This document shows positions 1 through 11,437 of a stretch of 64,000 nucleotides of DNA, piece by piece. Below the pieces are notes generated by a model. It was not told the origin of the DNA and made no database searches. It saw nothing but the letters and a program-made list of their open reading frames with translations. Location of the stretch: positions 63,711,853 to 63,775,852 of the forward strand of contig CM036225.1 in NCBI GenBank assembly GCA_020631735.1, read 5' to 3'. The stretch comes from Saccharum officinarum. Lineage: Eukaryota > Streptophyta > Magnoliopsida > Poales > Poaceae. Made by a program: the position numbers and the translations under genes. The stretch's first letter is position 1, and each line of letters opens with the position of its first letter.

Positions 1-2413
1 AATGGAAGTGAGTTTAGAAACACAAGAGTTGATGAGCTATGTGAGGAGCTTGGAATCAAGCATCAATTCTCGGCCAAGTATACACCTCAATCAAATGGCC
101 TAGTTGAAAGGAAGAATAGAACCTTAATTGATATGGCAAGATCAATGTTGAATGAGTATAATGTGAGTCATTCATTTTGGGCCGAAGCAATCAACACGGC
201 TTGCTTTTATAGCAACCGCCTCTATTGCCACAAGTTCCTTGAGAAGACACCATATGAGATCTTAAATGGAAGAAAGCCCAACATTGCATACTTTCGGGTA
301 TTTGGTTGCAAATGCTATATCTTGAAGAAAGGCACTAGATTGAGCAAGTTTGAGAAGAAATGTGATGAAGGCTTCCTACTTGGTTACTCAACTACTAGCA
401 AAGCTTATAGAGTTTGGAATTTGGCTAGTGGTCAACTTGAAGAAGTGCATGATGTTGAGTTTGATGAAACAAATGGTTCTCAAGATGAAGAAGATAACTT
501 GGATGATGTGAGAGGAACTCAATTGAGTAATGCTATGAAAGAAATGGATATTGGTGATATTAGACCAAAGCAAGTAATTGATGTGGATGATGACAAAGAT
601 CAAGTGCTCCAAAGTCCAATTACACAAGCTAGTGGTTCTCTAATGCAAAATCAAGCTAGTACATCATCTCAAGTGCAACAAGATCAACAAGTGGCTAGTT
701 CATCATCTCCAATTCATGATCAACATCAACATCCAAGCAATCAAGTCCAAGTGCTTCAACCAACTAACATTGCAAGAGACCATCCATTGGATTCCATCAT
801 TGGTGACATACAAAGAGGAGTTCAAACTAGATCAAGATTGACATCATTTTGTGCTCACTCTTCTTTTGTGTCAATGGAAGAACCCAAGGACATTGATAAA
901 GCATTGAGAGATCCGGATTGGGTAAATGCAATGCATGAAGAGCTCAACAACTTCAAGAGAAATGAAGTATGGGAACTAGTTGAAAGGCCTAAGGATCACA
1001 ATGTCATTGGAACAAGATGGGTCTTTCGCAACAAGCAAGATCAAGATGGGATAGTAGTAAGGAACAAAGCAAGACTAGTGGCTCAAGGTTACACACAAAT
1101 AGAGGGTCTTGACTTTGGTGAAACTTATGCCCGGTTGCAAGATTGGAAGCAATTAGGATCTTACTTGCCTATGCTTGTGCTCACAATATCAAGCTATATC
1201 AAATGGATGTAAAGAGTGCATTTCTCAATGGGTACATTCAAGAGGAGGTGTATGTGGAGCAACCTCCCGGTTTTGAAGATGACAAGAAACCCAATCATGT
1301 ATACAAGTTAAGGAAGGCTTTGTATGGATTAAAGCAAGCACCTAGAGCATGGTATGAAAGATTGAGGGACTTCTTGCTATCCAAAGGATTTGTCATGGGC
1401 AAAGTTGATACAACACTATTCACCAAGAAGATTGAGAAAGACTTGTTTGTGTTGCAAATATATGTTGATGATATCATATTCGGTTCAACCAATCAAGATT
1501 ATTGTGATGAGTTTGGGAAAATGATGGCAAGGAATTTGAAATGTCAATGATTGGTGAACTTAGTTTCTTTCTTGGACTTCAAATCAAACAAATGAAAGAA
1601 GGTACATTTGTGAGCCAAACCAAGTACATCAAAGATATGCTCAAGAAGTTTGGCATGGAAGATGCAAAGAGTATTACAACCCCAATGGGCACAAGTGGAA
1701 GTTTGGATAGTGACAAGAGTGGCAACATGGTGGATCAAAAGCTATATAGATCAATGATTGGTAGTCTACTCTATGTGACGGCATCAAGGCCCGATGTGAT
1801 GTTTAGTGTATGCATGTGTGCAAGATTTCAAGCCTCACCAAGAGAAAGTCATTTGAAGGCAACAAAGAGAATATTGAGGTACTTAAAGCATACACAAGAT
1901 GTTGGATTGTGGTATCCCAAAGGTGCAAGCTTTGAGCTAGTTGGATATTCGGATTCCGACTATGCCGGTGACAAAGTGGAGAGAAAGAGCACTTCCGGGA
2001 CTTGTCAATTGTTGGGAAGATCACTTGTCTCATGGTCATCCAAGAAGCAAAATAGTATTGCACTATCTACCGCCGAGGCCGAATACATCGCCGTGGGTAG
2101 TTGTTGTGCACAAATCTTGTGGATGAAGGCAACATTGAAAGATTTTGGAATCAATTTCAAGAATGTGCCATTGCTATGTGACAATGAAAGTGTCGTGAAG
2201 CTAACCAACAATCCGGTTCAACATCAAAGAACAAAGCATATTGATGTTCGCCATCACTTTATTAGAGATCATCAACAAAAGGGTGACATTGCTATTGAGA
2301 GTGTGGGCACCGAAGATCAATTAGCCGATCTATTCACCAAGCCACTTGATGAGAAGAGATTTCACAAGCTAAAGAATGAGTTGAACATACTTGACTTCTC
2401 CAACATGAGTTGA
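1..2413 (+). pseudogene. Ty1/copia (Sirevirus-like) polyprotein, 3' part, frameshifted
   Basis: The window opens inside a copia pol gene. Frame 1 from base 1 reads the end of the integrase core (NGSEF near the start, VERKNR at about residues 36-41), then the integrase C-terminal region and a low-complexity linker rich in Gln and Ser (about 600-780). Reverse transcriptase follows, with the YVDDIIF catalytic motif near 1461-1480. RNase H follows, with the STAEAEY and LADLFTKPL motifs, ending at a TGA at 2411-2413. The frame moves from 1 to 3 near 1131 and from 3 to 2 near 1530. Each move is explained by one missing base, so no single ORF covers RT and RNase H. The order integrase-RT-RNase H is diagnostic of copia. 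The 5' end lies outside the window. Confidence 0.93.
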
Positions 2414-3390
2414 TGCACTCCCATGATATGACATGCCTCTCCTTCGAGCCCCAAGGTACAATTGGTTGACATGTCATACATTCTATACTAAGGACATGTT
2501 TAGTGCATCTAGTCATGATTTCTTATGTTCTAGGATCATTCATGAAAATTAAATGAATTTGAAGTTTATATGGTGTCACTATTGTTTCCATGACTTGTAT
2601 GATCTAGTGGTAGCATATAACTTGTTTAAGTAGCTTGTGATCCTTAGTGTTTAATCTAGAAAACTTGTCTAAATATTTGCTTCAACATGGTGCATGATAA
2701 CCCTTCTAGTGAGGTGTGAAGAAGCTTGCCCTTGGATCAAACCGAAGTATTTTATTTATGCAAGCAATCTAGGTTGAATCATAAACTTGATCCTCACTCC
2801 ATATTTCAATATGATAATCTATCTAAAGTTTGCTCCTTGTGGTCAATTGGTGCCAAAGGGGGAGAAATTGTTGTTCACAAAGATAGAACTCAAAGAGGAA
2901 GAAGCACAAAGGGGGAGAATTGATAAAAGAAGGGGATCAACTAAAATTTTGAGCACACAAGTAGGGGGAGCAAGCTCTTAAGCATGAATGTTGTATTTCC
3001 ATGTGCACTTCATATGTATGATGCATAGTTATGCATTTCGTTTTCTCCGATACTTTGCTTGTGTGGTGTCTTGCTAGTATAATTTGAATGTTGCATTAAG
3101 GTACTAGCATGAATAGAAAGTTGTTAGATTTTTCTTGCTTCATGTTTTTTTTTCAAAGTGGTACTAGAGCCTTGCTTATAATGTTGATCTCACGAGATTT
3201 CTAGTTATGTTTGTGTTTTTCCAAGTGGAATCTAACTACACAAGGTGTTAAGATGGTGTTTATCGCTACTCCGATGGTATCACGCTTCAAAGGTCTATAA
3301 TCCTAAACACTTAGCACCTATTGGTAGTCAATGCTCCTAATCTTTCCTATCTAACATGTATGCTTCCAAATCCAAACATATAGCATACAT
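2414..3390 (+). other. 3' non-coding tail of the copia element with repeated polypurine tracts
   Basis: Downstream of the pol stop there is no gene. Three G5AG purine tracts occur at 2855-2865, 2908-2918 and 2963-2970. Multiple polypurine tracts ahead of the 3' LTR are a known hallmark of Sireviruses, which supports that lineage assignment. No LTR boundary could be fixed before the N gap, so the 3' LTR is either partly inside this stretch or lost in the gap. Confidence 0.6.
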
Positions 3391-3490
3391 NNNNNNNNNN
3401 NNNNNNNNNNNNNNNNNNNNNNNNNNNNNNNNNNNNNNNNNNNNNNNNNNNNNNNNNNNNNNNNNNNNNNNNNNNNNNNNNNNNNNNNNN
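3391..3490. other. Assembly gap (100 Ns)
   Basis: Exactly 100 consecutive Ns, the conventional placeholder for a gap of unknown size. The sequence on either side need not be contiguous. The copia tail on the left and the AT-rich DNA on the right have no visible relation. Confidence 0.99.
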
Positions 3491-4640
3491 AAAATCATAA
3501 TAAAGACTTGAAATTGGGGAAATGATCAATCGGTGCTTTCTTCAGATTCCAATCTAGAGTTTCTTTCCCATTCACTTGCTAAGGAAATAGCTTTCGGGGA
3601 CTCTTTATTCGTTTATTCCCTTTTAAGTATACCCTTCCAGAGGAAAGAAGAATAGGACAAATGGTATGTAATACAATATTCTTTCCTTGCTTCATCCATA
3701 TTCGTACAGAACTCCTCAGAAACTAATGCCCAATTTTTCCATTTATTAATTGCTACAAATAGTGTTTTATTCCAATATTAAGTTGTTGCCTCGTGCTAAT
3801 GAACAATGAGCTAGCTATTTTTTTGGATTTAATTAGGCATGACCAAACTAACCTTACATCAAATATATTTCAAGACGGGGGATCGACTCAACATAAATAT
3901 GTGTACACATGTCGTGACTTTAATAAAATTGACAGGAGATTGACAGGGACGATGGACAAATGAGACTGAGAGACGGGAGATTTTTGTTGTGTTGTTGTTT
4001 AATATTATGTATAAATTTCAATATGTGATAACGGTTTGCTCATGACCACGAATTATGCATGTGGTTATGATGCATGAAAAAATTGATCGAGGTCTTGCAA
4101 GAGGTCATACACTCGTACCAGGAGGGCGGAGCGCCGGAGCTCGCCCCTCGGCCTTGCAGTGTCAAAGTCATCGAAACTGGCCTAGGCTTGTGGTGGATGT
4201 GAGAGATGTTCATGTACAATGACATACATAAATGAACATGAGCACGGCGTCCCTTTCTACCATCGCCCGTAAGTTGAAACGGGGGGCTGTTGTGATGATC
4301 GACGATAGTGACCCTCACTTGTTTTTGTTCTTGGCGGCACGGTTCTCTGAGGCATGGACGTACGCATGGTCCTCGACCCTGTTTTATATAGCCTTCCATG
4401 ATATAAATTAAACTAAAATAAATTAGTCAAAGAAACGAAACATCACTAGTATATTGGAAAACAAAACACGAGACAAAAGAATGAAACGTCCCTTTCCCTC
4501 ATTTAGGGACCAATTGAATATCAAACATGAGCCATGCAATATACAACTTCCTCTCTTCAGGCCATACAAGGTGCGCGCTCAACGCTAGATGGCTCAATGT
4601 GCCGTTTCATCCTTTCATTTCATTCAGGGACAGAGACAAC
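3491..4640. other. Intergenic, no supported gene
   Basis: AT-rich sequence between the gap and the 3' end of POP5. A 119-codon minus-strand ORF at 4040-4399 has no recognisable domain, lacks exon partners and is not supported as a gene. No repeat termini were recognised. Confidence 0.6.
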
Positions 4641-4691
4641 GAAACAAAAGCAGGAGGGAGATAGTGTTTTTTTTGCTAGCTCTCTAGTCCT

Positions 4692-5849
4692 CTAAATCTT
4701 CTCAAAGCAGCTCTCTACGGACTTGATGATATCTGCCGTGATATGATCACCAGCAGCCACCTTGTATTGCTCAAATTTCGCTTCATCACACTCCAGTGCA
4801 GCTTTCTTGCAAGCCCTGATGCTTCCTAGAAAAAAAAAGTGAATCCGATGATGATTGATGAGATCAACCGTGGCCAGTTCAACCATAAAAAACTGAGCGG
4901 CCTTTTCTTAAGGACTACATATTAATACTGCAATATGGTGAAAGCGCTACATTATATAATATGAAGCTGACCGTCCAAATTGACATGTAGCAATACTTTA
5001 AGCAGGAAAATAACTGACAGAACTATATTTGAGTTCTGGAGGAGAAATGTAGTCCCAAAAAGGTAAAAAAATATATGAGGAAGACACAATGAATTTGACA
5101 GACAAATCTATAGCTGTAGCTCCTATGTACCTTCATCATAGATAGCTGTAGCTCCTATGTTGCCTTCATCATAGACAGACAAACCGTGCTCGCTAACCCT
5201 TGACAGTGATGTGAGATGGGCATATTGAAATCCTTTCTAAATCAAATTCCTATCTGTCAAACTACTATTTTAGTGAGAAGACAAAAATCAACTACAGAAA
5301 TAAGACATTTTTTGGAAAGGTTCAGAGTGCACCAAATCAAGTGCCAGACTGTTGGAAAACAACCAAGTAAAAGGCAATGCGATAATATTGTTTTTGTATC
5401 ATCATCTAGAGTTTGAGCCACTTACCACTCATGTCGAGCAAGTTGAATGAAACAGGGATCTTCCCAATGCACCTCACCATTGTAATAGCAGCCCAAACTT
5501 TCTGGTGGTCTTCACGTGACACACGGATAATGCAGAGCTTTGTTACAGGATTAACATACTTGACTGAAAATTAGCAGAGCATATAAGTACTTTTTATATT
5601 AAGAAGCCAGTAGGAAACGCAGTACACCAAACACGGATGTAAAATTTAAAAGGTTTCAGAAGTTATTGCTAGTTGTACCTTGCAATGATCCAAGAGATCC
5701 AGCTAGGCCACACTCCCCAAAGTTGAGCTGAATGCTGTCTCTTATAACTTTTGTTATATTAATTGGGTGAGGATTACAGGATCCTGTTCACCTCTACCTG
5801 CATCTATAAAGACCTCCACCACCATGTACCTATTCTTGAAATGGACCAT
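4692..5849 (-). CDS. POP5: POP5-like ribonuclease P/MRP protein subunit, three exons, apparent one-base deletion in exon 1
   Basis: Minus-strand exons are 5849-5679, 5563-5426 and 4825-4692, all with GT-AG borders and compatible phases (1 and 1). The start reads MVHFKNRYMVVEVF, like plant POP5. The middle exon holds VKYVNPVTKLCIIRVSRE. The last exon holds IRACKKAALECD and ends at TAG 4694-4692, giving about 147 residues, the normal family length. POP5 is a small protein of the RNase P and RNase MRP ribonucleoproteins that process pre-tRNA and pre-rRNA. In exon 1 the frame is broken near 5759-5762: one base is missing from a run of T on the coding strand, and without it an early stop follows. 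All other signals look intact, so this is either a recent null allele or an assembly error. A 5' UTR intron is likely, with the first exon near 7320-7500. Confidence 0.85.
5108..5177. repeat. Short tandem duplication in POP5 intron 2
   Basis: A unit of roughly 40 bp containing AGCTGTAGCTCCTATGT and CCTTCATCATAGA occurs twice in direct orientation with a small indel. It lies wholly in the intron between the second and third POP5 exons. Confidence 0.7.
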
Positions 5850-7800
5850 GGTGACTACACACTTCCTTTACTGCAGATCTCCTGCATCCAGATGAAAGAC
5901 CAGTCAATACTTGTAAGAAATGTAAGTAACTGAAGCAACATCTTATTGTCAAAATCCCATTTTCCAAGATAAAAAAGATTGGGGTGGGAATGGGGACTGG
6001 GGAAGGCAGTAGTGTAAAAAGTCAATCATCTAGAAGGTATGCCTGAGAGAATGACACCACACATCAAGGCTAGGGGCAAAGTGGGAATGGCTGACAGAGG
6101 CCAAGCTGTTTGCCAAATCAAGAAACAATGACTGGTAGTTGTCATCAGTCATCACACTTAATTCGATATTAATGTTGAACAACATGGGTAGTGCACATCC
6201 ATTGAATATGTGCAAAATAATTCAGCTAAAGAAACTATGGCAAAGAAAGTATCAACGTAATGGCTAAATGAGCTGTAAGCTATCCACTTGTATTACTGAG
6301 ACAGTCAAGTAGTGAACAGTTCCTAGTGAAACTGACCAAATCTGCTCAAGCATTTGCTGGCTTTGTACCTACCCGACAAACAAAGGTGTTCAAATTTGTT
6401 TATTGGATACCCTTTAAGCCACTCATATCCAGTGATAAGATGCTCTGGTCCAGTTAGTAGTTTATCCCGGCAAAAAATAATCCAGTCTCCAACCTATTGA
6501 CAGATGACCACTAAAAAATAGAAAAGAAAAGCATGGAGATAGACGAATGTGTAAGCTGCTCACAGTGGATCCTTAAATCATATGAGCATATATCTATCTG
6601 ACGCGAACAAATCAATAAACCAAACCTATTAAGAGGACGAAATAGCACACTACTAATCCCGAACAACAACGGTAGCTAGCACTAGCAAAGCAGTAATCAG
6701 ATATCACGATAAGGGCAGGTGATGCAGCACAGCGAGTTGGACCTAGGCGGTGACAAGCCAGACGGTGCATGGAGATAGGTGGGAGCTGATCATCTATATG
6801 TTTGCATTGCAGTGAACATATTCAACTTGTTTATTCAGATTTAAGAATCTAGACACAGAACCCCTGAACTCCCTGCCGTGGTTCAAGTACAGAAAAATAA
6901 ACAAACCGAATAAGAAATGAAGCAGAGACACCAACTGAAGGATTGCAAAATTATTTCTGAAGGAGTGCAGGCCCATATAAGCTTATGCTGACATGTACGT
7001 TTTGGGCTAGGAGTGCAAAATTATTCAAACACTCCTAATCTAAATCTTAACGCTACAAGGTTAGGAACTCAGGGATGCACTAATGACCTTCTCAGTGAAC
7101 TTGCTAAACATGAAGAAATAATAAAACACTGCTGGATGCATTAATGACCTTGTCAGTGAAACGTAAGTAACAGGAGTGCTCTGATCCATCCTACAGGATG
7201 ATTGATGAAAAATTAGGAAATGCATGGAGCTCGCACAGAATGAAAAAGCTCGATCTCCACGTCCTTGAGTTGTCATGTCGAACTTGATTCACAGAAGGGG
7301 ATGGGGATTAGACGGAGAGTACCTAGGGTAGACGACGGTGCCGGAGTGTCGGACCCGCCAGCCCAGATTAGGGTTTGGCGTCGTCGGAGGTGTTGAGGCA
7401 GCCGATGGATTCGTCAGCGGAGCTGCAGCCGAGGAGGCGAAGAAGGAAAGCGAGGACAGGTCCGTCGAGGGAGCCGGAGGCGGCGAGGCGTTCCCCTGCA
7501 GAGTCGCAGGTGTGATGTGAGCGAGGCGCGAGCCTGCGGGTTTTGGTGGACAGAAGCGGCCTCTGCTAGTGTCCAGTGGGCATGCATGCGAGGCTACCAG
7601 CGACTGAGCCCACCAACGCTGTTTCTGCAGAGCGGGCCGAGTGCGCGGGCAGGAAGGCCCGCGCCACTTTCATCCTATCCCCTAGAGGGACTCGCGCCCT
7701 TCACCTTCCCCAGTCCCAGCCCGAGCTCCGTTCCCAATCTCAGACGGAATCGATCCAAGGCTAACCTAGGGTTCCGTTCCGTCCGCATCCGTGCTCGTCG
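5850..7800. promoter_or_regulatory. Shared 5' region between divergent POP5 and SYF2
   Basis: The two genes point away from each other. Sequence from about 5870 to 7320 is AT-rich and non-coding, and fits a 5' UTR intron of POP5: a minus-strand CTAG|GTACTC donor lies near 7321, with acceptor-like CTGCAG near 5870. The GC-rich block 7320-7800 would then hold both transcription starts. It contains AAACCCTAA on the minus strand (about 7368-7376), a telo-box-type motif common upstream of RNA-processing and ribosomal genes in plants. Exact start sites cannot be read from sequence alone. Confidence 0.45.
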
Positions 7801-10156
7801 ATGGGGAGGGAGGGCGTGGTGGCGGGGCCGGTGGCGGAGGGGAGTAAATCGCGGCCGGAGTGCATCAACTCGTCCAACCCGTACCACGAGTGCTCCGACT
7901 ACTGCCTCCGCAAGATCGCCGAGGCCAGGCAGCGCCTCGACGACGAGCTACCCGACTCGTGGAAGCGCCCGCCCGAGCAACGCACCGTCCATCCGGACTG
8001 CATCAACGCCTCCAACCCCTACCATGAGTGCTCCGACTACTGCTTCAGGCGCATCGCCGACGCCAAATCCGGTGCGTGCCGGTGATTCCTTTCCCGTTAA
8101 TTCGATTCGTCGTGAACCCCTTCTATCTATTATTGCTTGAGTGTTGATGGCTGCTTACCGTGTGTTTGGTTTGACTTCTCGTTAGATCTCGAGCGTGGGG
8201 AGGGACAGCCACCAGCTGATGTGGCCACCGCTGCCGGCTCGTCCGATGCCGTGGAGCAGCAGAGAGCTGAAGATAACGATGCCGACGAACAGGAGGGCGC
8301 AGGCGCGGATGATGGCTATCCGCAGATGACGGAAAAGCAGAAGAAGCTGTTCGAGCTGCGGCTTAAGATGGTATGGTGAATTGCTGATTTCACGTGTCAT
8401 TTACCTACTGCATCAGGACTGTTGTCACCACGCTGTTTGGTATATTCATTCATTCGTCTTGTTGGTGTCTGACGCTCCACAGAACGAAGCACGGAAAGCG
8501 AATCAGCAGGCAATGGTTGCCGAGAAGAAAAGGATGGAGCCTCGCAGCGAGAGCCGAGGTGTATCTAAGCAGAAGTGGCTAGACGACAGGAAGAAGAAGA
8601 TCGGGAAGCTGCTGGACTCGAATGGGCTTGATATGTCGAAGGCATACATGCTCGATACGCAGGAGACTGCAGAAACCAAGTACAAGAAATGGGAGAAGGA
8701 ACCTGCTCCATATGGGTGGGATGGTGAGTGAGCTCAATCCTCTAACGTCCACAGATGTCTGATTTGTAGAGAACATTGTTTTGTTGAGATAGCAGAAAAA
8801 TGCATACATTGGTGATGTACTTCAGCCTGAAATTCGCCCCAGCCGGGAACATTGTTTATGACAACATCAGACTAAGTGTTATAGTACTTTCTGTTGTTCA
8901 TATTATAAGAACATATCCAAAGAGAAAGAAGTAAATCCTGTGGAACATAACTTTATTATTGTGGGGTTAGTATAGTAGTATAGTACTTTCTTGGCAAAGC
9001 TTGTTGAATAACTATCTCAGTCCATCCTTCATTTGTGTAGTATAAAACCAGAAAAGTACGCTAGATTGGTAATGTGCGGGGGAGATATCTGTGTTATATA
9101 CAATGGGTAGAAATGCTTGTTATGATGTTGCTGCTGCTGTGTATAGATTGCAAACATAAAAAAAAAAAACTCGGCCGGTGGGGTACAGACCGCCCTCAGC
9201 CCCCCACGATATTAGGCGCCTGCCGGACCTGGGCCGTGCGGCACTCAAGGCGCACACACACGGTCCACAGGCCAGACCAGACTTGACAGGAGAAGATTCC
9301 CAGTCCCCGACCGAGAAAACCCCCGAACCCTGACTACTGCAGCGAGGGGGATTTTTTTTGACCCCAGCCTGAAATTCGCCCCAGCCGGGTTTGAACTCAG
9401 GACTTGGGGGTGCTGCTGGAGTGACTAGACCAACTGGACTAGCATCCTTTGGCAGATTGCAAACATGTCTTGCTACATAATAATATGTATTCAATACTAG
9501 CAACAACAGTGTTAAATCATACAATTGTTGCCATAGGAATGTCTTTTATGCCTTTTTTTTAAGTCAGATGTTATGATTCAGCACTGTTCCATTTTTTTTT
9601 CCATTTACACAGCATGACATACATTTTGAAGTCGAAATACTAGCAACAACAGTTTGAGTCGCATCTGAGAAATTGCGCTTATGCTTTCAGTTTTCAATCA
9701 AAAGACCTTGTATGATGCATACAAGAAGAGGACCAAGAATATAGACGTTGACATGGAGGCTTACAATAAAGCAAAGGAAGCTGACCCTGAATTCTACCGA
9801 GACGCCTCAAGTCTCCAGTATGGGAAGGTACTGCTGCCATGGTGCCATCACATCACATCAACAAATCCTTGAATTCCTTCTGGAAACAAGTGTCCTCAAC
9901 TGACTGCTTTGTGTTTTGCCTTGCACAGGTGTCCAATGTCCCAGAAGAAAACATTGATAAGATGGTCAAGGAACTCAAGGAGCGTGAAGAGAAGCGGAAA
10001 TCGTTCAGCAGGAGGCGCAAGTTCAACGAAGACAAGGACATTGACTCGATCAATGACCGGAATGAGCACTTCAACAAGAAGATTGAGCGTGCCTTTGGCA
10101 AGTACACGCTTGAGATAAAGAACAACCTGGAAAGAGGTACTGCCTTGCCGGACTAA
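7801..10156 (+). CDS. SYF2: Pre-mRNA-splicing factor SYF2
   Basis: Five exons: 7801-8071, 8186-8370, 8483-8723, 9691-9827 and 9929-10156, all GT-AG and in phase, encoding 353 aa. The N-terminus carries two copies of a Cys-rich module (ECINSSNPYHECSDYC and DCINASNPYHECSDYC, about residues 20-85), seen in plant SYF2 homologues. An acidic linker follows, then the conserved SYF2 domain over roughly the last 190 residues (KWLDDRKKKIGKLL, PYGWD, then VFNQKTLYDAYKKR, and FSRRRKFNEDKDIDSINDRN near the end). The family acts with the Prp19/NTC complex in the spliceosome, in the nucleus. The ORF is intact. Intron 3 carries a SINE. The start at 7801 is the first ATG in frame and lies next to a GC-rich leader. 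Confidence 0.93.
8823..8848. repeat. 25-bp exact copy of SINE interior
   Basis: A stretch beginning CAGCCTGAAATTCGCC is identical over 25 bases to 9366-9390 inside the SINE about 540 bp downstream, but has no tRNA head or tail here. It is either a relic of an older copy or a short templated insertion. Confidence 0.75.
9158..9453 (-). mobile_element. tRNA-derived SINE in SYF2 intron 3
   Basis: A 296-bp insertion flanked by a perfect 13-bp direct repeat, AGATTGCAAACAT, at 9145-9157 and 9454-9466. Read on the minus strand it begins with a tRNA-like head: an A-box-like TAGTCCAGTTGG near 9443-9432 and a B-box-like GAGTTCAAACC near 9403-9393. It ends in a run of T next to the left target repeat. 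Internal pol III boxes, a target-site duplication and a short T-rich tail are the SINE hallmarks in grasses. The family name is not assigned. Confidence 0.85.
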
Positions 10157-10232
10157 AACCTTAGCAGCTCGGGATCAAGAACAGCATGGAAAGAGGTACT
10201 GGCTTGTCAGACTAAAACCTTACACAGCAGCT
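10129..10232 (+). repeat. 59-bp tandem duplication across the SYF2 stop codon
   Basis: GGAAAGAGGTACTG is followed by a Leu-rich tail and GACTAAAACCTTA at 10129, and the same block recurs at 10188, a period of 59 bp with a few mismatches. The first copy supplies the C-terminal codons and the stop; the second lies in the 3' UTR. Confidence 0.8.
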
Positions 10233-10239
10233 ATCTTAT

Positions 10240-11437
10240 GGCATTCAAGCTAACTACTCGACTAGAGGCGAGTGTCCCTGGTGGTGTTTTCCTTTTCACA
10301 TGGTTTCCTTCTTGTATGCTTGTAACTTGTGGCCACAGTTCCATTGTGACTTGTAAGAAACCTGAACTGGGTTGTAATGTCACGAGGCTGAAGCAATGTA
10401 CAAACAGTCGTGTATGCATGTGAGCTGAATGGAATTAATGATTTGTAATGGTGTATATACCGCTTCGAGGTTTGTGTGATTTAAAATCAATTCTGAGACT
10501 TTGAGAGGGACATATATAACTACTGAAGCAGACACCCACTCTTCCATTAACAAAGCATCCATTACTGAAACAAACCTGGGAAGAGAGGAGACACAAACCG
10601 AGGTACAGCAAGCATCCTCTGTAATTCTCTTCGTTCTCCTCCTTGGTCGTCCGAGGTCATGCAAAGCTCCATCACTTTGAATTTCCTTTCTGCATTACGC
10701 CAACTAGCTTGCCCACCCGCAGTGCGGCAGAAGCGAACCTTGGCGACGACCTGCTCCAGTTTCTGCTTGGTGATCTTCCTGGTCAGGACGTCAGGTATGC
10801 TTGTGCTGCTTCAATTCTTTAACCCAGGTATAAAAACATGGCGTTGTTTCTTTAAATAAAAGGTATAGACATGGCGTTTCTTTAGCCTAAACCGAGTGAA
10901 GACCAATTCAAAGCAGCCCTTGAGCAATAGCAACCGGGTCAACAATAACCTTTGTAGCCTGTCCTCCACTTCTGAACGCCCATTTTTAAAATTCTTGTCA
11001 TCTTGCCATCAGCACAAAACAAATCCTCAATGGGTTTATTCCATCGTGTTGGTTGTTGCACATGTCACTTTCTTCTACCGTCAGTCCGTCACCATGCTCA
11101 GCACCCCCACATTACTCTATTTATATGCCCTCTACTCTCTCAGTTTGCTCCTACATTAATCATAGACAAGCTACTTATACAATATATGGTACGTCCCTTT
11201 CTACTCCCAACTACTATACTGCTCCCAGTTTCTGCCCTTTTGTTTCCCAATCTTCCTTCTTGTTCCATAGAAACACATGGCCTCTTTTCTGTTCATCCTG
11301 CACTTACTGCTCTAGTTTTTTTTTCTTGTACGAATACCCTGATTGTTTGCTGCCTCACTACCAGCTTTCCAGTTCTTGTGGCCTCCCAATCAGCATCTGA
11401 TACCAGTATTCAGTTCCTTGCATAAACTTGCCAGGCA
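10240..11437. other. SYF2 3' UTR and CCaMK upstream region
   Basis: No supported gene apart from the weak copia-like fragment. The SYF2 3' UTR probably ends around 10430-10450. The segment 10860-11430 is pyrimidine-rich and directly precedes the CCaMK start, so it should hold its promoter and leader. ORFs at 11003-11425 are low-complexity shadows. Confidence 0.5.
10562..10795 (-). pseudogene. Possible copia C-terminal fragment
   Basis: The minus strand is open for about 78 codons, ending at TAA 10564-10562. It contains DVLTRKITKQKLEQ, which resembles the ADxLTKxL...KFExL tail after RNase H in copia polyproteins. The rest (RELQRMLAVP and onwards) matches nothing I know. There is no start codon or exon partner. 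The call rests on one short motif only. Confidence 0.22.

Noticed and set aside
3491..3760. Possible plastid or mitochondrial DNA insertion
   Set aside because: The AT-rich texture suggested organelle DNA but I could not match any organelle gene.
4040..4399. 119-codon minus-strand ORF after the gap
   Set aside because: No domain, no exon partners, no sign of selection; probably chance.
7517..8140. 207-codon ORF overlapping SYF2 exon 1
   Set aside because: Off-frame shadow of the SYF2 exon; the SYF2 frame has homology and matching splice phases.
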